Shown here in pieces: positions 61,346-64,000 of a stretch of DNA of 64,000 nt. Every line of letters begins with the position of its first letter. Position 1 is the first letter of the stretch. The stretch lies in contig CAXHUL010000257.1 of the NCBI GenBank assembly GCA_964019695.1, forward strand, positions 496,001-560,000, written 5' to 3'. The notes beneath the pieces were generated by a model. The model was not told where the DNA came from. It did not search any database and saw only the letters and a list, made by a program, of their open reading frames with translations. The translations under genes and the position numbers were made by a program. This DNA comes from Loripinus fragilis (taxonomy: Eukaryota > Mollusca > Bivalvia > Lucinida > Lucinidae).

Positions 61346-64000
61346 TTTTCCCATAGGGCCCAAGGCAAATGGGGATAGCGGTTGTACGCGCTTTCTAAGG
61401 CACTGATCGCTTTTAGATTTTGCACGCGGATAGGGTCAACAGAGGCGCAGGTATTGCCATGCGCACCCGCCCGCAACAATGTTTCGATACCGAGTTATCG
61501 GGGTGTGGAAGTCCGCCGCCCCGAAGCTTTACGCGCTTCCGTCTCGCGAACTACTATTTTCATCATGCCCACACGGGCATCAGTTTGTAGTACGGGAGGC
61601 CGTCTACAAATGGTGAAAATTTCAAAGCGTTCCGTCGGGAAATTAAAAAGTTATGAGCATTAGAAGATCTTCCCATTAGGCCCCATTAGGCCACAGTAGC
61701 CGACCGGGCCTAAAACTTGCGCGGGTCACTTTCACGGACGGGCTCAAAACTGGTGCCAGAAGTTAGCACACGAACAGAGCTTCATTGTGAGGCATTGCGT
61801 AAAATTTTCCGTCCCCCGAGTGCCGAGCAATAGCCCCTGAAAGGGCTTTCGGCACAATTTTCACGCCCTTATTTGAGCCACTTGTAGCCGAAGGAATTTT
61901 GCGCAAATGACTGAGAGGTGCTCCTGGGCACTGCTCATCACTTTGCAATAGGTTCCGGGGCTTTTCGCGAAGGTCGCGTTTTCTCAAACTTTGATGGCAT
62001 TAGTGGGTGGGGTGTGAAAACCTCCGAATGCATGGTTCTCAGCTCCTGCTGTGGGCAGCAAGCCAATTTTTTTCCAAAATGTTGACCTATAAAAGAGCTT
62101 ACTCGGGTGTGAAAATTATCATTGTGCGCGCGCGCCCCGGACCGCAATTATGATATTTCCTGTTTTCCCATAGGGCCCAAGGCAAATGGGGATAGCGGTT
62201 GTACGCGCTTTCTAAGGCTCTGATCGCTTTTAGATTTTGCACGCGGATAGGGCCAACAGAGGCGCAGGTATTGCCATGCGCACCCGCCCGCAACAATGTT
62301 TCGATACCGAGTTATCGGGGTGTGGAAGTCCGCCGCCCCGAAGCTTTACGCGCTTCCGTCTCGCGAACTACTATTTTCATCATGCCCACACGGGCATCAG
62401 TTTGTAGTACGGGAGGCCGTCTACAAATGGTGAAAATTTCAAAGTGTTCCGTCGGGAAATTAAAAAGTTATGAGCATTAGAAGATCTTCCCATTAGGCCC
62501 CATTAGGCCACAGTAGCCGACCGGGCCTAAAACTTGCGCGGGTCACTTTCACGGACGGGTTCGAAACTGGTGCCAGAAGTTAGCCCCCGACCAGAGCTTC
62601 ATTGTGAGGCATTGCGTAAAATTTTCCGTCCCCCGAGTGCCGAGCAATAGCCCCTGAAAGGGCTTTCGGCACAATTTTCACGCCCTTATTTGAGCCACTT
62701 GTAGCCGAAGGAATTTTGCGCAAATGACTGAGAGGTGCTCCTGGGCACTGCTCATCACTTTGCAATAGGTTCCGGGGCTTTTCGCGAAGGTCGCGTTTTC
62801 TCAAACTTTGATGGCATTAGTGGGTGGGGTGTGAAAACCTCCGAATGCATGGTTCTCAGCTCCTGCTGTGGGCAGCAAGCCAATTTTTTTTCCAAAATGT
62901 TGACCTATAAAAGAGCTTACTCGGGTGTGAAAATTATCATTGTGCGCGCGCGCCCCGGACCGCAATTATGATATTTCCTGTTTTCCCATAGGGCCCAAGG
63001 CAAATGGGGATAGCGGTTGTACGCGCTTTCTAAGGCTCTGATCGCTTTTAGATTTTGCACGCGGATAGGGCCAACAGAGGCGCAGGTATTGCCATGCGCA
63101 CCCGCCCGCAACAATGTTTCGATACCGAGTTATCGGGGTGTGGAAGTCCGCCGCCCCAAAGCTTTACGCGCTTCCGTCTCGCGAACTACTATTTTCATCA
63201 TGCCCACACGGGCATCAGTTTGTAGTAGGGGAGGCCGTCTACAAATGGTGAAAATTTCAAAGCGTTCCGTCGGGAAATTAAAAAGTTATGAGCATTAGAA
63301 GATCTTCCCATTAGGCCCCATTAGGCCACAGTAGCCGACCGGGCCTAAAACTTGCGCGGGTCACTTTCACGGACGGGCTCGAAACTGGTGCCAGAAGTTA
63401 GCCCCCGACCAGAGCTTCATTGTGAGGCATTGCGTAAAATTTTCCGTCCCCCGAGTGCCGAGCAATAGCCCCTGAAAGGGCTTTCGGCACAATTTTCACG
63501 CCCTTATTTGAGCCACTTGTAGCCGAAGGAATTTTGCGCAAATGACTGAGAGGTGCTCCTGGGCACTGCTCATCACTTTGCAATAGGTTCCGGGGCTTTT
63601 CGCGAAGGTCGCGTTTTCTCAAACTTTGATGGCATTAGTGGGTGGGGTGTGAAAACCTCCGAATGCATGGTTCTCAGCTCCTGCTGTGGGCAGCAAGCCA
63701 ATTTTTTTTCCAAAATGTTGACCTATAAAAGAGCTTACTCGGGTGTGAAAATTATCATTGTGCGCGCGCGCCCCGGACCGCAATTATGATATTTCCTGTT
63801 TTCCCATAGGGCCCAAGGCAAATGGGGATAGCGGTTGTACGCGCTTTCTAAGGCTCTGATCGCTTTTAGATTTTGCACGCGGATAGGGCCAACAGAGGCG
63901 CAGGTATTGCCATGCGCACCCGCCCGCAACAATGTTTCGATACCGAGTTATCGGGGTGTGGAAGTCCGCCGCCCCGAAGCTTTACGCGCTTCCGTCTCGC
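61346..64000 (+). repeat. Array segment, units 76-79, variable right end
   Basis: Unit 76 (61346-62162, 817 bp) is the most divergent copy: T-to-A at 61402, C-to-T at 61436, G-to-A at 61746 (m401), three C-to-A changes at 61768, 61770 and 61774, and T7 instead of T8 at 62067-62073. Unit 77 has C-to-T at 62445 and 62560; unit 78 has G-to-A at 63158 and C-to-G at 63228. Unit 79 is cut by the window end after 202 bp (63799-64000) and looks like consensus. The rise in variation could mean the array edge is nearer on this side, but no edge is visible. Confidence 0.88.

Larger units (their letters stand above)
1..64000 (+). repeat. 818-bp satellite DNA array, 78.25 head-to-tail copies
   Basis: One monomer of 818 bp fills the entire window in a constant orientation. 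The anchor ttttcccata recurs at 1, 819, 1637, 2455 and so on to 63799, with only six steps of 817. By hand count the copies differ from consensus at about 1.4 positions each, roughly 99.8% identity. No foreign sequence, inverted copy or truncated internal copy is present, and no array edge is seen, so the true array is longer than 64 kb. Long homogeneous arrays of this type are typical of eukaryotic heterochromatin such as centromeric, pericentromeric, subtelomeric or sex-chromosome satellites. Which of these applies is not visible here. I do not recognise the monomer as a named satellite family. There is no gene in any part of the window. Confidence 0.98.

Noticed and set aside
6945..61746. 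m401A (units 9, 13, 19, 76), m611T (units 11, 25, 36) and m195T (units 19, 64) as proof of further long-range duplications
   Set aside because: All are CpG transitions at irregular spacing without companion markers, so repeated independent mutation is as likely.
1..64000. CRISPR array
   Set aside because: Repeats are 818 bp with no unique spacers between them.
1..64000. Ribosomal DNA or histone-type tandem gene cluster
   Set aside because: No rRNA, 5S, snRNA or histone sequence is recognisable, and 818 bp of short overlapping frames holds no such gene.
1..64000. Tandem transposable elements or LTR remnants
   Set aside because: No transposase or polymerase coding, no terminal inverted repeats or target-site duplications at unit boundaries; units join seamlessly.
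1..64000. Telomeric repeats or array edge
   Set aside because: No short telomere-type repeats occur, and the 818-bp period continues to both window ends.

Overview
The whole window is one uninterrupted satellite DNA array. A single 818-bp monomer is repeated head to tail, always in the same orientation, from the first base to the last: 78 complete copies (U1-U78) and the first 202 bp of a 79th. Neither edge of the array lies in the window. There is no unrelated sequence between copies: no gene, tRNA, rRNA, mobile-element insertion or CRISPR. Unit n starts at 1 + 818(n-1), minus one base for each preceding 1-bp deletion. Six units are 817 bp (U26, U39, U45, U61, U72, U76); the rest are 818 bp. 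Monomer coordinates below (m1-m818) take m1 as window position 1.

The copies are nearly identical. A hand count gives about 107 substitutions in 64 kb, about 73 distinct site/base changes, so each copy is roughly 99.8% identical to the consensus, and about 25 copies look identical to it. The monomer is 51.5% G+C (421 of 818) with about 56 CpGs, close to random expectation. About half of the distinct variants (36 of 73) are C-to-T or G-to-A changes at CpG, although CpG bases are only about 14% of the monomer. This looks like deamination of methylated cytosine in a young or recently homogenised array. It suggests a eukaryote with CpG methylation (plant, vertebrate, methylating invertebrate or fungus). 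I do not recognise the monomer and cannot name the organism.

Layout by shared variants: units 1-30 (1-24539) carry scattered private changes and several two-unit echoes. Block A (about 24.5-33.2 kb) carries a long ordered series of diagnostic variants. Units 42-51 (33.5-41.7 kb) are mostly consensus, except for a local copy of U41 at U43. Block B (about 41.7-51.2 kb) repeats the Block A series in the same order, displaced by 17,176 bp and then 17,994 bp (21 then 22 units), so it has one extra unit. Units 64-75 (51.5-61.3 kb) are almost invariant. Units 76-79 (61.3-64.0 kb) are again more variable. The array therefore records an approximately 18-kb segmental duplication, several two-unit (1,636-bp) duplications and at least one single-unit gain or loss.

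Within each monomer are a CG-alternating tract, a T8 tract, several hairpins, a 10-bp direct duplication, a TATA-like element and weak pol III-like boxes. The short open frames present on both strands do not look like genes: they start at TTG or GTG, overlap each other and change with the satellite's mutations. Any function is more likely chromosomal (heterochromatin, centromere or similar) or through a non-coding satellite transcript; neither can be shown from sequence alone.
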